NCBI RefSeq assembly: GCF_014649775.1 | Contig: NZ_BMTR01000008.1 | Coordinates: 306,676-370,675 of the forward strand | Direction of reading: 5' to 3' | DNA: 64,000 bases | DNA from: Streptomyces longisporoflavus | Lineage (GTDB): Bacteria > Actinomycetota > Actinomycetes > Streptomycetales > Streptomycetaceae | Shown: piece by piece, positions 40,534 through 49,322 of the stretch | Layout: each line of letters starts with the position of its first letter | Position numbering within the stretch: position 1 is the stretch's first letter | Made by a program: the position numbers and the translations under genes | Notes under the pieces: generated by a model | What the model was told of the DNA's origin: nothing | The model's database searches: none | The model's input: only the letters and a program-made list of their open reading frames with translations

Positions 40534-41304
40534 CTAGCGCACCTCGGTGATCTCAGGGCCCCGCTGGAGCTGGCCCATGCCGCCGGAGAAGCGCGAGCCC
40601 TCCTGCTGCTCCTGCTGGACGGTGCCCTCGGCGACCATCTGGGCGTCGTCGGGCAGCTTCAGGACGATCGGGTCGCGGGGCGCCATCGGGCCCTCGCCGC
40701 GCACGACGACGGTGTCCCGGAAAATCTGTTCGAGGAGTCCCGCGGCCTGCGGCTGCACCGCGCCCTGGCCGGAGATGACCCCGCGCAGGAACCACCGCGG
40801 ACCGTCGACACCGATGAAGCGCACGACCTGCACGCCGCCCGTGCCGTCCGGCAGCTGCACCGGAACCTGCGCGCGCAGTTCCCAGCCGAGAGGGCCCTCG
40901 ACCTCGTCGATGACACCGCCCTGCTGGGTGATGCCGGAGGCGATCTCCTCGCGGACCTCGCCCCAGATGCCCTGCTTCTTGGGGGCGGCGAAGCCCTGCA
41001 GCTGGATGGCGCTGTCCTGGAGCACGACGGTCGCGGCGACGATCGCGTCACCGGCGACCTCCACCCGCAGCTCCATGCCTTCGACGCCCGGCACGAAGAG
41101 GCCGCCCAGGTCTACCCGGCCCTCTCCGGGCTCCCGGACCTCCGAGGCGTCCCAGGGACCGTCGGGGCGGGGCTCGGGCTCGAGCGCCACTCGTGACGGC
41201 GCCGCGGCCGTGTCGTCACTGTCAGCACCGTCAGGGGCCCCGACGACCTGCTCGGCCTCGCCCGCCGCGTCGGCGGCACTGTCCTTCTTGCGACGTCCGA
41301 ACAC
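40534..41304 (-). CDS. DUF3710 domain protein
   Basis: The 256-residue protein starts at the GTG at 41304 (VFGRRKKDSA), the usual start of this actinobacterial family. An acidic/Ala-rich N-terminus is followed by the DUF3710 core (VDLGGLFVPGVEGMELRVEV, WGEVREEIASGITQQGG, FIGVDGPRWFLRGVISGQ). The function is unknown. Its start nearly abuts the dut stop (2-base gap), so dut and DUF3710 are co-transcribed, an arrangement conserved in actinobacteria. A terminator follows. Confidence 0.88.
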   Translation of the reverse strand: MFGRRKKDSAADAAGEAEQVVGAPDGADSDDTAAAPSRVALEPEPRPDGPWDASEVREPGEGRVDLGGLFVPGVEGMELRVEVAGDAIVAATVVLQDSAIQLQGFAAPKKQGIWGEVREEIASGITQQGGVIDEVEGPLGWELRAQVPVQLPDGTGGVQVVRFIGVDGPRWFLRGVISGQGAVQPQAAGLLEQIFRDTVVVRGEGPMAPRDPIVLKLPDDAQMVAEGTVQQEQQEGSRFSGGMGQLQRGPEITEVR

Positions 41305-41305
41305 G

Positions 41306-41851
41306 TCACTGTCCTTCCCGGTCAGATACGACCGATGCGTATCGATTCCCACCCGTTTGTTCATCCGAGCCTGTGCCCACGGCGGCATGGCCGCCGGTGG
41401 ACCCGAAGCCCCCCTCGGCCCGCGCCGAGCCGGGAAGCTCCGCCACCTCGCGGAAGCGCACCTTCTCGACCTGCTGGACGACCAGTTGGGCAATCCGGTC
41501 GAAGCGCTCGAACCGCACGACCTCGCGCGGATCGAGATTCACCACGATCACCTTGATCTCTCCACGGTACCCGGCATCCACCGTCCCCGGGGCATTCACC
41601 AGGGCGACACCGCAGCGTGCGGCGAGCCCCGATCGCGGGTGCACGAAGGCCGCGTACCCCTCGGGGAGCGCGATAGACACCCCGGTGGGCAGCACCACCC
41701 GCTCCCCCGGAGCGAGTTCGCACGCTTCGGTGGTGCGCAGGTCGGCTCCGGCGTCGCCGGGCTGCGCGTAGGACGGCAGCGGCACCTCGGGGTCGACGCG
41801 GCGGATCTGTACGTCGAGCTCCGGACGGCGGGCGGCGGTCACGGGGGTCAC
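41306..41851 (-). CDS. dut: dUTP diphosphatase
   Basis: The 181-residue trimeric dUTPase hydrolyses dUTP to dUMP and PPi, preventing uracil incorporation in DNA. All five motifs are visible: GDAGADLRT (1), PRSGLA (2), NAPGTVDAGYRGEIKV with the catalytic Asp (3), RIAQLVV (4) and GGFGSTGGH (5). The GTG at 41851 overlaps the thioesterase stop (GTGA) and has GAGG upstream. It is in an operon thioesterase, dut, DUF3710. Confidence 0.96.
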   Translation of the reverse strand: MTPVTAARRPELDVQIRRVDPEVPLPSYAQPGDAGADLRTTEACELAPGERVVLPTGVSIALPEGYAAFVHPRSGLAARCGVALVNAPGTVDAGYRGEIKVIVVNLDPREVVRFERFDRIAQLVVQQVEKVRFREVAELPGSARAEGGFGSTGGHAAVGTGSDEQTGGNRYASVVSDREGQ

Positions 41852-42432
41852 GGGTTCACCTCGAAGGCACGTGCGCGGCGGGACTGGTCCGGGTCGTCCA
41901 TGGCGGCCCGGATCTCCTGCGGGCGGCCGTTCTCGATGAAGTGGTCGACCTTGACCTCGATGAAGAGGGCCTCGGCGCGGACGGCGACGGGCCCGTCGGG
42001 GCCGCCGATCCGCCCGGTGGCCCGCGAGTAGATCTTCCGCCCGGAGACGGCGGTCACCTCGGCGTCGAGGAAGAGCACGGTGCCCAGCGGTACAGGCCGC
42101 ACGAAGTCGGTCTCCAGGCGTCCGGTCACCGCGATCACCCGCAGCAGCCAGTTCAGCGAGCCGAGCGTCTCGTCGAGCGCCGTGGCGAGCACCCCGCCGT
42201 GGGCGAGGCCCGGCGCGCCCTGGTGGGCCTCCCGGACGGTGAACTCGGCGGTGACGCCCACACCTTCGCCGGCCCGCGTCGCGAGGTGCAGCCCGTGGGC
42301 CTGGCCCTCGCCGCAGCCGAAACAGTGCTCGTAATGGGCTCCGATGAGCTCGCCGGGGGCGGGCGCGTCGGGGTGGCGGACGGGCGTTATTGCGTCGGCC
42401 GGGGGCGTCAGAGCTGCTGAAGTACCACTCAC
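41848..42432 (-). CDS. PaaI-type hotdog-fold thioesterase
   Basis: The 194-residue protein has the hotdog thioesterase core: HCFGCGEGQAHGLHLATRAG near residue 35, then APGLAHGGVLATALDETLGS (the HGG-x-x-x-x-x-x-D/E motif of PaaI-like enzymes) and FLDAEVTAVSGRKIYSRATG. Such enzymes hydrolyse acyl-CoA thioesters. GTG start. It overlaps dut by GTGA and is first in the operon. The substrate is not known. Confidence 0.85.
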   Translation of the reverse strand: MSGTSAALTPPADAITPVRHPDAPAPGELIGAHYEHCFGCGEGQAHGLHLATRAGEGVGVTAEFTVREAHQGAPGLAHGGVLATALDETLGSLNWLLRVIAVTGRLETDFVRPVPLGTVLFLDAEVTAVSGRKIYSRATGRIGGPDGPVAVRAEALFIEVKVDHFIENGRPQEIRAAMDDPDQSRRARAFEVNP

Positions 42433-42544
42433 GACCGCAGACCTTACCCGCCCGCCCGTCTCCCACCGCCGCCCTGCCTGACAGCGCTGCGCGCAGACTG
42501 CCCCGAACCTCGCCGGCTCAGCTCATCGTGCCAAGCTTGCTTGC

Positions 42545-42991
42545 ATGCAGCCTTACGAAGAACGCCTGACGGCGCCCCGCTCCTGGTGGCTTGTCTCGCT
42601 CCTGGTCGGTGTCGCGGCCGCGCTGATCATGGTCCCCTTCGGCACCCTGCCGCTGCTCGGCGGCCTGGTCGCGGGGACGGCGGTCGCCGCGGTCGTCACC
42701 AGTTCGTACGGCTCCCCGCGCATCCGCGTGGTGGCGGACTCGTTCGTCGTGGGCGACGCGAAGATTCCGGTCTCCGCCCTGGGCGAGCCCGAGATCCTGG
42801 ACGCGGAAGAGGCACGCGCCTGGCGCGGCCCGAAGGCCGACCCGCGCGCCTTCATGCTGCTGCGCGCCTACATCCCCACGGCACTGCGCGTGGAGATCAC
42901 GGACCCGCAGGACCCGACTCCGTACGTGTACGTGTCGACGCGGCACCCCGAGGCGCTCGCGGCGGCGCTCACGGCCGTACGGACTGCTTGA
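42545..42991 (+). CDS. DUF3093 membrane-anchored protein
   Basis: The 148-residue protein has an N-terminal MQPYEERLTAPRSWWLVSLL followed by two TMs (residues about 15-60), then a soluble domain (SPRIRVVADSFVVGDAKIPV, ADPRAFMLLRAYIPTALRVE, YVYVSTRHPEALAAAL). This matches DUF3093, a conserved actinobacterial family of unknown function usually near dut. It is divergent from the thioesterase operon with a 112-base gap. Confidence 0.85.
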   Translation: MQPYEERLTAPRSWWLVSLLVGVAAALIMVPFGTLPLLGGLVAGTAVAAVVTSSYGSPRIRVVADSFVVGDAKIPVSALGEPEILDAEEARAWRGPKADPRAFMLLRAYIPTALRVEITDPQDPTPYVYVSTRHPEALAAALTAVRTA

Positions 42992-43020
42992 GGGCAGACG
43001 CCCGAGGGGTCTGCGGGCGC

Positions 43021-43962
43021 TCAGGCGCCCAGCGCCTCGGGCGGGTTCCCCGGCGGGTTGCCTGGATGTGACGGGTCCAGGGGCTGCGCGGGCTGCTCAA
43101 GGGGCGGCAGTTCGCGGAGGGAGCCCCAGGGCACCTGGGACCTCCGCAGGTCCGCACGGACCCGCTCAGCGAGTTTCTTGGTGTCCCGGCGGTTCATCAC
43201 GGCCCCGACGGCGGCGCCGACCATGAAGGGCATCAGGTTCGGGAGGTTCCGCACCATGCGTTTCATGATCTGCTGGCGCAGCTCGCGCTTCATCTGGCCG
43301 CCGAGCGCCGCGTTGACCGTCGCGGGCTTCGCCACGTCGATGCCGCGCTCCTCGGTCCACGCCGTGAGGTAGGCGGCGCTGCGCTCCTTGAGGTTGCCGG
43401 GCGGGCGGCGGCCGTAGACCTCGTGGAGCTCGGCGATCAGCTTCAGCTCGATCGCCGCGACTCCGGTGATCTCGGCGGCCAGTTCCGCGGGCATGGCCGG
43501 CGGCACGGGCAGCATCACCGCGACGCCGATTCCGGCCCCGACCGTCGAGGTCGCGTTGGCGGCGCCGGAGATGAGCTTGTCCGCGAGCTGGTCGGGGCCG
43601 AGCCCCGGGAACTGCTTGCGGAGGGTGTCCAGGTCGCGGACCGGGATCCGCGGGGCGTTCTCGATGATCCGGTCGGCGAGATAGCCGATGCCGGCCTTGG
43701 CGCCGCGTCCGCTCGCGCGCACGCCCGCCTTGACTCCGTCCGTGACGGCGGCAACGCGACCCCTGGACCCGTGGGTCCCGGACGCCTTGTCGACCGCCGT
43801 CGCGTCGTGAGCCGCCTCCAGGGCGTTCGCTGATCCGAGCGAGGCTTTCCCTTGGGGGGAAGAGCCCCGCTCGTCGTCACGCACGCCGTCGGGGGCGACG
43901 TTCTCTTGGTCCGCTCCGCGCTTGCGGAAGCGGCGCTTCCTCGGCGGGGTCGAGCCTGTCAC
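43021..43962 (-). CDS. Conserved actinobacterial protein with amphipathic/membrane segments
   Basis: The 313-residue protein begins with a very basic N-terminus (PPRKRRFRKRG), then a disordered region to about residue 70. An Ala/Gly-rich helical core follows (GAGIGVAVMLPVPPAMPAEL, VAAIELKLIAELHEVYGRRP, LMPFMVGAAVGAVMNRRDTK). It ends in a Pro-rich tail. No named family is recognised. It starts with GTG 13 bases after the DUF4193 gene stop and is probably co-transcribed with it. A membrane-associated role is possible. Confidence 0.75.
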   Translation of the reverse strand: MTGSTPPRKRRFRKRGADQENVAPDGVRDDERGSSPQGKASLGSANALEAAHDATAVDKASGTHGSRGRVAAVTDGVKAGVRASGRGAKAGIGYLADRIIENAPRIPVRDLDTLRKQFPGLGPDQLADKLISGAANATSTVGAGIGVAVMLPVPPAMPAELAAEITGVAAIELKLIAELHEVYGRRPPGNLKERSAAYLTAWTEERGIDVAKPATVNAALGGQMKRELRQQIMKRMVRNLPNLMPFMVGAAVGAVMNRRDTKKLAERVRADLRRSQVPWGSLRELPPLEQPAQPLDPSHPGNPPGNPPEALGA

Positions 43963-43975
43963 GGCCGACCCTGCC

Positions 43976-44272
43976 CTAGTCGCAGTCGCGGCAGATCGGC
44001 TGGCCGTTCTTCTCCTTGGCCAGCTGGCTGCGGTGGTGCACCAGGAAGCAGCTCATGCAGGTGAACTCGTCCTGCTGCTTCGGGAGCACGCGCACGGCGA
44101 GCTCCTCGTTCGAAAGGTCCGCGCCGGGCAGCTCAAGGCCCTCTGCGGCCTCGAACTCGTCGACGTCTACGGCCGAGGTCGACTTGTCGTTCCGCCGCGC
44201 CTTCAGTTCCTCGATGCTGTCCTCGTTGACGTCATCGTCGGTCTTGCGTGGGGTGTCGTAGTCCGTTGCCAT
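43976..44272 (-). CDS. DUF4193 zinc-ribbon protein
   Basis: The 98-residue protein has an acidic N-terminus and a C-terminal zinc ribbon with CMSC and CRDC pairs (residues about 76-97), plus HHRSQLAKE between them. This matches DUF4193, widespread in actinobacteria and of unknown function. ATG at 44272 with GGGGGAGAG upstream. Confidence 0.9.
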   Translation of the reverse strand: MATDYDTPRKTDDDVNEDSIEELKARRNDKSTSAVDVDEFEAAEGLELPGADLSNEELAVRVLPKQQDEFTCMSCFLVHHRSQLAKEKNGQPICRDCD

Positions 44273-44665
44273 GTCGCTCTCCCCCTCTGGGTGTCTGCGG
44301 TGTCTCAGCGCTCGTAACGCGTGAGAGGCCGGACTTGTGCCCGACCTGAGGCGGAGATTTTGCCTCACATCAAGGTCTGTTACTCAATCGACACCCAACC
44401 GCACCCCTGAAGAGGTGATCGGTTTGGATGGCGATCGGGACCGTACACGGTCCGGATGTCGCACTACACAGGCGCCACCCCGTGTACTTCCCGTGATCAA
44501 GACCCCCGAAAACCCGGATTTTCCCGGCTTTCCGACGACTTTCACGATCACGGAGAGTAGATGGCCGAAAATTCGCCCCTGTGATCGATCGCACACGAAA
44601 TCTCACGGAACGGGTCCGGGAAATTCCGCGCAAAGCGAACACATCGGCGCGTCGGCGGCAGCATC
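44273..44665. other. Intergenic region between DUF4193 and cutS
   Basis: This 393-base stretch has no supported gene. Base composition is less GC-rich than its neighbours (for example 44501-44600), consistent with a regulatory region. It should contain the DUF4193 promoter: on the minus strand a TTGAGT and a CAAAAT 19 bases later (around 44360-44395) are a weak candidate. cutS ends here and no strong hairpin was found. Confidence 0.5.
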
Positions 44666-45898
44666 TCAGAGAGGAAGGGTGACTCGCATCACGAGCCCTC
44701 CCCCCTCGCGCGGCTCCGCGATGATACGGCCCCCGTGGGCCCGCGCCACCGACCGGGCGATCGACAGGCCGAGTCCGACGCCCTTGTCGCTGCCCGTCCG
44801 CTCGGTCCGCAGCCGCCTGAACGGCTCGAAGAGGTTGTCGATCTCGTACGCGGGCACCACCGGGCCCGTGTTCGACACCACGAGGACCGCCTGGCCGTGC
44901 TGGGCCTCCGTGGTGACCTCGACCCAGCCCGCGTCCGGCACGTTGTACCTGACGGCGTTCTGGACGAGGTTCAGGGCGATCCGCTCCAGGAGTACGCCGT
45001 TGCCCTGGACGACGGCCGCGCCGCGCTCCCCGCGGATCTCCACGCCCTTCGCGTCCGCCTCCGAAAGCACCTGGTCGACGGCGCGGTCGGCGACCTCGGC
45101 GAGGTCGACCGGCTTGCGCTCCACGATCTGGTTGTCGCTGCGGGCGAGCAGCAGCAGGCCCTCCACGAGCTGCTCACTGCGTTCGTTCGTGGCGAGCAGC
45201 GTCTTGCCGAGCTGGTGGAGCTCGGGGGGCGCCCCGGGGTCGGAGAGGTGCACCTCGAGCAGCGTGCGGTTGATCGCGAGCGGCGTGCGCAGTTCGTGCG
45301 AGGCGTTGCCGACGAAGCGCTGCTGGGCGGTGAAGGCCCGCTCCAGGCGGTCGAGCATCTCGTCGAAGGTGTCCGAGAGCTCCTTTAACTCGTCGTCGGG
45401 TCCGTCCAGTTCGATGCGCCGCGACAGGTCCGTGCCGGCCACCCTGCGCGCCGTGCGCGTGATGCGGCCGAGCGGCGAGAGGACGCGGCCCGCCATGGCG
45501 TAACCGAAGGCGAACGCGATCACCGCGAGCCCCAGGAGGGCGAGCAGGGAGCGGCTCAGGAGGTTGTCCAGGGCGTCCTGTCGCTGTTCGTTGACGCAGG
45601 CGTTCATGGCGTGGTTGAGCTCGCCGGCCGACGGCGAGCTCGGGAAGTTGCAGCTGTCGCTGGCCACCTGTCCGGAGACGATCTTGAACGGCAGGTCGGT
45701 GCCCACGTGCAGGGCCTGCGCGGCGAGCAGATAGATGATCGAGAGCAGCAGGATGCCCGCGATCAAAAACATGCCGCCGTACAGCAGGGTGAGCCGTATC
45801 CGGATGGTGGGGCGCAGCCACGGAAAAGGTGGTTCGGCCTTCCTGGGGTCCCAGGTGGGCTTCGGAGGCGCTGCTGGTGGCGCCGGGGTCGCGGCCAC
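44666..45898 (-). CDS. cutS: Sensor histidine kinase CutS
   Basis: The 410-residue kinase has a Pro-rich start and TM1 (RLTLLYGGMFLIAGILLLSI). A short extracytoplasmic loop holds two cysteines (Cys83 in SDSCNFP and Cys101 in NACVNEQ). TM2 (LLALLGLAVIAFAFGYAMAG), a HAMP domain, phospho-acceptor His201 in NASHELRTPLA, and a HATPase (NLVQNAVRYN, GVGLGLSIARSVA) follow. It pairs with CutR, 6 bases upstream. The paired outside cysteines suit thiol-redox sensing across the membrane, which has been proposed for this system. Confidence 0.9.
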   Translation of the reverse strand: MAATPAPPAAPPKPTWDPRKAEPPFPWLRPTIRIRLTLLYGGMFLIAGILLLSIIYLLAAQALHVGTDLPFKIVSGQVASDSCNFPSSPSAGELNHAMNACVNEQRQDALDNLLSRSLLALLGLAVIAFAFGYAMAGRVLSPLGRITRTARRVAGTDLSRRIELDGPDDELKELSDTFDEMLDRLERAFTAQQRFVGNASHELRTPLAINRTLLEVHLSDPGAPPELHQLGKTLLATNERSEQLVEGLLLLARSDNQIVERKPVDLAEVADRAVDQVLSEADAKGVEIRGERGAAVVQGNGVLLERIALNLVQNAVRYNVPDAGWVEVTTEAQHGQAVLVVSNTGPVVPAYEIDNLFEPFRRLRTERTGSDKGVGLGLSIARSVARAHGGRIIAEPREGGGLVMRVTLPL

Positions 45899-45904
45899 CG
45901 GGGG

Positions 45905-46558
45905 TCAGATCCGGTAACCGGAGCCGGGCACCGTCACGATGACGGCGGGCTCGCCGAGTTTCCTCCGCAGGGTCATGACGGTCACCCGGACCACGTTCGT
46001 GAACGGGTCGGTGTTCTCGTCCCAGGCCTTTTCGAGGAGCTGTTCGGCGGAGACGACGGCGCCCTCGCTGCGCAGCAGCACTTCGAGGACGGCGAACTCC
46101 TTGGGGGCGAGCTGGATCTCCTTGCCGTCGCGGAAGATCTCGCGGCGGTTCGGGTCGAGCTTGATCCCGGCGCGCTCCAGGACGGGCGGCAGCGGCACGC
46201 TCGTACGCCGTCCGAGTGCACGCACGCGTGCCGTGAGCTCGCTGAACGCGAAGGGCTTGGGGAGATAGTCGTCGGCGCCGATCTCCAGGCCCTCGACGCG
46301 GTCGCTGACGTCGCCCGACGCGGTGAGCATCAGGACGCGGGTCGGCATGCCGAGCTCGACGATCTTGCGGCAGACGTCGTCACCGTGCACGAGCGGGAGG
46401 TCCCGGTCGAGCACCACGACGTCGTAGTCATTTACCCCGATGCGCTCCAGGGCGGCCGCTCCGTCGTACACGACGTCGACGGCCATGGCCTCCCGGCGCA
46501 GTCCGGTGGCCACCGCATCGGCGAGCAGCTGCTCGTCCTCGACGACGAGTACACGCAC
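45905..46558 (-). CDS. cutR: Response regulator CutR
   Basis: The 217-residue OmpR-type regulator is recognisable as CutR from VRVLVVEDEQLLADAVATGL, the phosphorylation Asp51 in VVVLDRDLPL, DYLPKPFAFSEL and the C-terminal KLGEPAVIVTVPGSGYRI. The GTG at 46558 gives exactly the length of the S. lividans protein; the open frame extends much further upstream without support. CutRS was first linked to copper/melanin phenotypes and later to secretion stress and antibiotic production. Order: cutR then cutS. Confidence 0.94.
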   Translation of the reverse strand: MRVLVVEDEQLLADAVATGLRREAMAVDVVYDGAAALERIGVNDYDVVVLDRDLPLVHGDDVCRKIVELGMPTRVLMLTASGDVSDRVEGLEIGADDYLPKPFAFSELTARVRALGRRTSVPLPPVLERAGIKLDPNRREIFRDGKEIQLAPKEFAVLEVLLRSEGAVVSAEQLLEKAWDENTDPFTNVVRVTVMTLRRKLGEPAVIVTVPGSGYRI

Positions 46559-46870
46559 GGCGCTGTCCTTCCTCTGTGCCCCTGCGGGCAGGTCTGTTCG
46601 TGGGGTGTGGGCTCCATCCTGCCCCTTTCGGTCGTAAACCGGCTGTAAGGCGGTGTCCCGGCCGGGGAATGCGGGATTTTCTCCGACGGTTGAGGTTTCC
46701 GGCGGAGGGAGCCAGGGGAGGACGACTCCACACCCCGCGATCACGCTTTGTATGTGGCGCGCCACAACCCGCTTTTCTCCAGGGCGGACGGCGCGAGTCG
46801 TGATCGCCCCTTCCTTGAGGGCACACCCCCGTGCCATCGACCCACACGACCCAGCCGAGGGGGCGCAACC
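46559..46870. promoter_or_regulatory. Divergent regulatory region with perfect palindrome
   Basis: The 312 bases between cutR (minus) and a small plus-strand gene contain no supported ORF. TGTGGCGCGCCACA at 46753-46766 is a perfect 14-base palindrome about midway. It is a candidate operator for CutR or another regulator. No clear promoter pair was identified. Confidence 0.45.
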
Positions 46871-47044
46871 ATGGACGCTTTCACCGCAGGACTGCTGCAG
46901 CGCATAAAGGCCACGGAGTCCGACCTCACGATGGCCCGTGAGACGGGCGACGACTTCCTTGCCGAGGTCGAGCAGGCCGAACTCGAAGATCTCCACCGGC
47001 TGGCCGCCGAGCACGGGGTGGAGGTCGGCGTGCTGCACGCCTGA
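46871..47044 (+). CDS. Small acidic helical protein
   Basis: The 57-residue protein MDAFTAGLLQRIKATESDLT is almost entirely helical and acidic, with a Glu-rich segment EVEQAELEDLHRLAAEHGVE. The ATG at 46871 is 15 bases downstream of GAGGGGG. The frame is open upstream to 46748 but that part is not conserved-looking. It resembles small conserved Streptomyces proteins of unknown function. A strong terminator follows at 47075. Confidence 0.75.
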   Translation: MDAFTAGLLQRIKATESDLTMARETGDDFLAEVEQAELEDLHRLAAEHGVEVGVLHA

Positions 47045-47074
47045 TCCATTCGCCGTCGAGAGCGATCGGAGCGC

Positions 47075-47119
47075 GCGAAGGGGCCCCGGCATCCGTACGA
47101 GATGCCGGGGCCCCTTCGC
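47075..47119. terminator. Bidirectional terminator, 19-bp stem
   Basis: Arms 47075-47093 and 47101-47119 pair perfectly (GCGAAGGGGCCCCGGCATC and its complement) around a 7-base loop CGTACGA. It lies between the small plus-strand gene and the convergent inositol-monophosphatase-like gene. Confidence 0.88.
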
Positions 47120-47129
47120 ATGCGGTCCG

Positions 47130-47942
47130 TCAGTCGTGCCAGGCGCCGAGGTCCTCAAGGCGGCCCTGGAGGTCTTCGAAGAGGCCCGGCGGGGCCGCGA
47201 CTGCCAGCTCGCCCGAAAGGGCCTGGCCGGGGCGTCCGCCGGTCAGCGCGCCCGCCTCCCGGGCGACGAGGTCACCGGCGGCGAAGTCCCACGGGTTCAG
47301 ACCGCGCTCGTAGTACGCGTCCAGGCGGCCGAGTGCCACGTCGCACAGGTCGATCGCCGCGGAGCCGCCCCGGCGGATGTCCCTGACCAGCGGGATCAGC
47401 CGGCCCGCCACCTCGGCCTGGCGGATGCGGCGCTCGGCCACGTACCCGAAGCCGGTGCCGACGAGGGCTTGTCCGAACGGCGGCGCCGGGCGCACGTGCG
47501 CGGCCTTGTCGTTGACGAACGCGCCCTCCCCGAGGACCGCGCGGTAGGTCTCGCCGCGCATCGGGGCGTCCACCACGCCGACGAGCGTCTCGCCGTCCTT
47601 GCGGGCCGCGATGGACACCGACCAGTCGGGCCGTCCGTAGAGGTAGTTGACGGTGCCGTCGATCGGGTCGATCACCCAGCTGACGCCGCTGCTGCCCGCG
47701 GAACTCGCGCCTTCCTCGCCGAGCACGCCGTCGTCGGGCCTGTGCTCGGCGAGGAAAGCGGTGATCAGCTTCTCGGAGGCGATGTCCATCTCGGTGACGA
47801 CGTCGACCGCGCTGGTCTTCGTGGCGGCCACCCCGAGGTCTTCGGGGCGCCCGTCGCGCAGGAAGGCGCCGGCGCGATGCGCGGCCTCCAGGGCGACGCC
47901 GAGGAGTTCGGCCTTCAGCTGCTGGTCTGCGGGGTCGGTCAC
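47130..47942 (-). CDS. Inositol monophosphatase family phosphatase
   Basis: The 270-residue Mg-dependent phosphatase has the family motifs LGEEGASS (metal ligand Glu), WVIDPIDGTVNYLYG (metal-binding Asp cluster) and NPWDFAAGDLVAREAG near the C-terminus. Possible substrates are inositol phosphate, histidinol phosphate or related sugar phosphates; the sequence alone does not separate these. The GTG at 47942 has AAGGAG upstream. The longer frame into the ferrochelatase gene is a shadow. Confidence 0.92.
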   Translation of the reverse strand: MTDPADQQLKAELLGVALEAAHRAGAFLRDGRPEDLGVAATKTSAVDVVTEMDIASEKLITAFLAEHRPDDGVLGEEGASSAGSSGVSWVIDPIDGTVNYLYGRPDWSVSIAARKDGETLVGVVDAPMRGETYRAVLGEGAFVNDKAAHVRPAPPFGQALVGTGFGYVAERRIRQAEVAGRLIPLVRDIRRGGSAAIDLCDVALGRLDAYYERGLNPWDFAAGDLVAREAGALTGGRPGQALSGELAVAAPPGLFEDLQGRLEDLGAWHD

Positions 47943-48040
47943 GGTGCTCCTTGTGCCTGGGGGCGCCTGGGGGTGCCTGCGGGCGCCTGAGTGCCTGCGC
48001 GGCCCCGCGAGGTGCCTGTGGGCCCCCGCGGGGTGCTGCG

Positions 48041-49168
48041 TCATGCGAACGGGCTGTCGGCGCCCGCGGCCGCGGGCTTGGGGGCGCGCGAGGGGCAGCA
48101 GCCCACCGGGCACAGGTCGTGGCTCGCGCCGAGCGCGCCCAGGGCACAGGGCGTCACCTCGCGCCCGCTCTCCTTGCCCGCACGCTCCAGGACGAGGTCG
48201 CGCACCGCGGCGGCGAACCGCGGGTCGGCGCCCACCGTGGCCGAGCGGCGGACCGGCAGGCCGAGCTCCGCGGCCTTCGCCTCGGCCTCGGTGTCGAGGT
48301 CGTACAGGACTTCCATGTGGTCGGAGACGAAGCCGATGGGGATCATCACCACCGCGGGTGCCCCGGCGGCGTGCCGCTCCTCCAGGTGGTCGCAGATGTC
48401 CGGCTCGAGCCACGGAATGTGCGGGGCGCCGCTGCGCGACTGGTAGACGAGCTCCCAGGGGTGCTCGACGCCGGTCTCCTCGCGCACCGCGTCGGCGATG
48501 AGCCGGGCGACGTCCAGGTGCTCCTTGACGTACGCACCGCCGTCCCCGTGGTCCTCGACGCGCCCCGAGGTGTCGGCGGCGGCCGTCGGGATGGAGTGCG
48601 TCGTGAAGGCCAGGTGCGCCCCTGCCCGGACGTCGTCGGGCAGGTCGGCGAGGGACTTCAGGACCCCGTCGACCATCGGGCGGACGAAGCCGGGGTGGTT
48701 GAAGTAGTGCCGCAGCTTGTCGACGCGCGGCACGTCGAGGCCCTCGGAGGCGAGCACGGCGAGGGAGTCCGCCAGATTCTCCCTGTACTGACGGCAGCCC
48801 GAGTACGACGCGTACGCGCTGGTGGCGAGGACGAGGACGCGGCGGTGGCCGTCCCGGACTACTTCGCGCAGGGTGTCGGTGAGATAGGGCGCCCAGTTGC
48901 GGTTGCCCCAGTAGACCGGCAGGTCGAGGCCGTGCTCCGCGAAGTCCTTGCGCAGGGCGTCGAGCAGGGCGCGGTTCTGGTCGTTGATCGGGCTGACCCC
49001 GCCGAACAGGAAGTAATGCTGCCCCACTTCCTTGAGCCGCTCCTTGGGGATACCGCGCCCCCGCGTCACGTTCTCCAGGAACGGGACCACGTCGTCAGGG
49101 CCTTCTGGGCCGCCGAACGAGAGCAGCAGCAGGGCGTCATAGGGAGAGGCATCGAGAGCATCGGACAT
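48041..49168 (-). CDS. Ferrochelatase (coproporphyrin III type, CpfC)
   Basis: The 375-residue enzyme inserts Fe2+ into a porphyrin; actinobacteria use coproporphyrin III. Motifs: LLLLSFGGPEGPDDV, GNRNWAPYLTDTL, ATSAYASYSGCRQYREN, AFTTHSIPTAAA (active-site His) and IPIGFVSDHMEVLYDLDTEA. The C-terminus has Cys in CALGALGASHDLCPVGCC, which together with Cys in the core fits the [2Fe-2S] cluster known in actinobacterial members. ATG at 49168. It ends 98 bases before the phosphatase start. Confidence 0.93.
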   Translation of the reverse strand: MSDALDASPYDALLLLSFGGPEGPDDVVPFLENVTRGRGIPKERLKEVGQHYFLFGGVSPINDQNRALLDALRKDFAEHGLDLPVYWGNRNWAPYLTDTLREVVRDGHRRVLVLATSAYASYSGCRQYRENLADSLAVLASEGLDVPRVDKLRHYFNHPGFVRPMVDGVLKSLADLPDDVRAGAHLAFTTHSIPTAAADTSGRVEDHGDGGAYVKEHLDVARLIADAVREETGVEHPWELVYQSRSGAPHIPWLEPDICDHLEERHAAGAPAVVMIPIGFVSDHMEVLYDLDTEAEAKAAELGLPVRRSATVGADPRFAAAVRDLVLERAGKESGREVTPCALGALGASHDLCPVGCCPSRAPKPAAAGADSPFA

Positions 49169-49322
49169 GCATCCGATCCTGCCACCCGGCACTGACAGCC
49201 GAAAATCACGGTGCGGCCGGGCCTGTCGGGGCCGTAAGCTGTATGGGCCATCTTTACGCCTTACCGGAACGGCTCCCCGCATGCCCCTCGCGGAGCCGCC
49301 CCGGCGCCTCAGCGGAGTCCAC

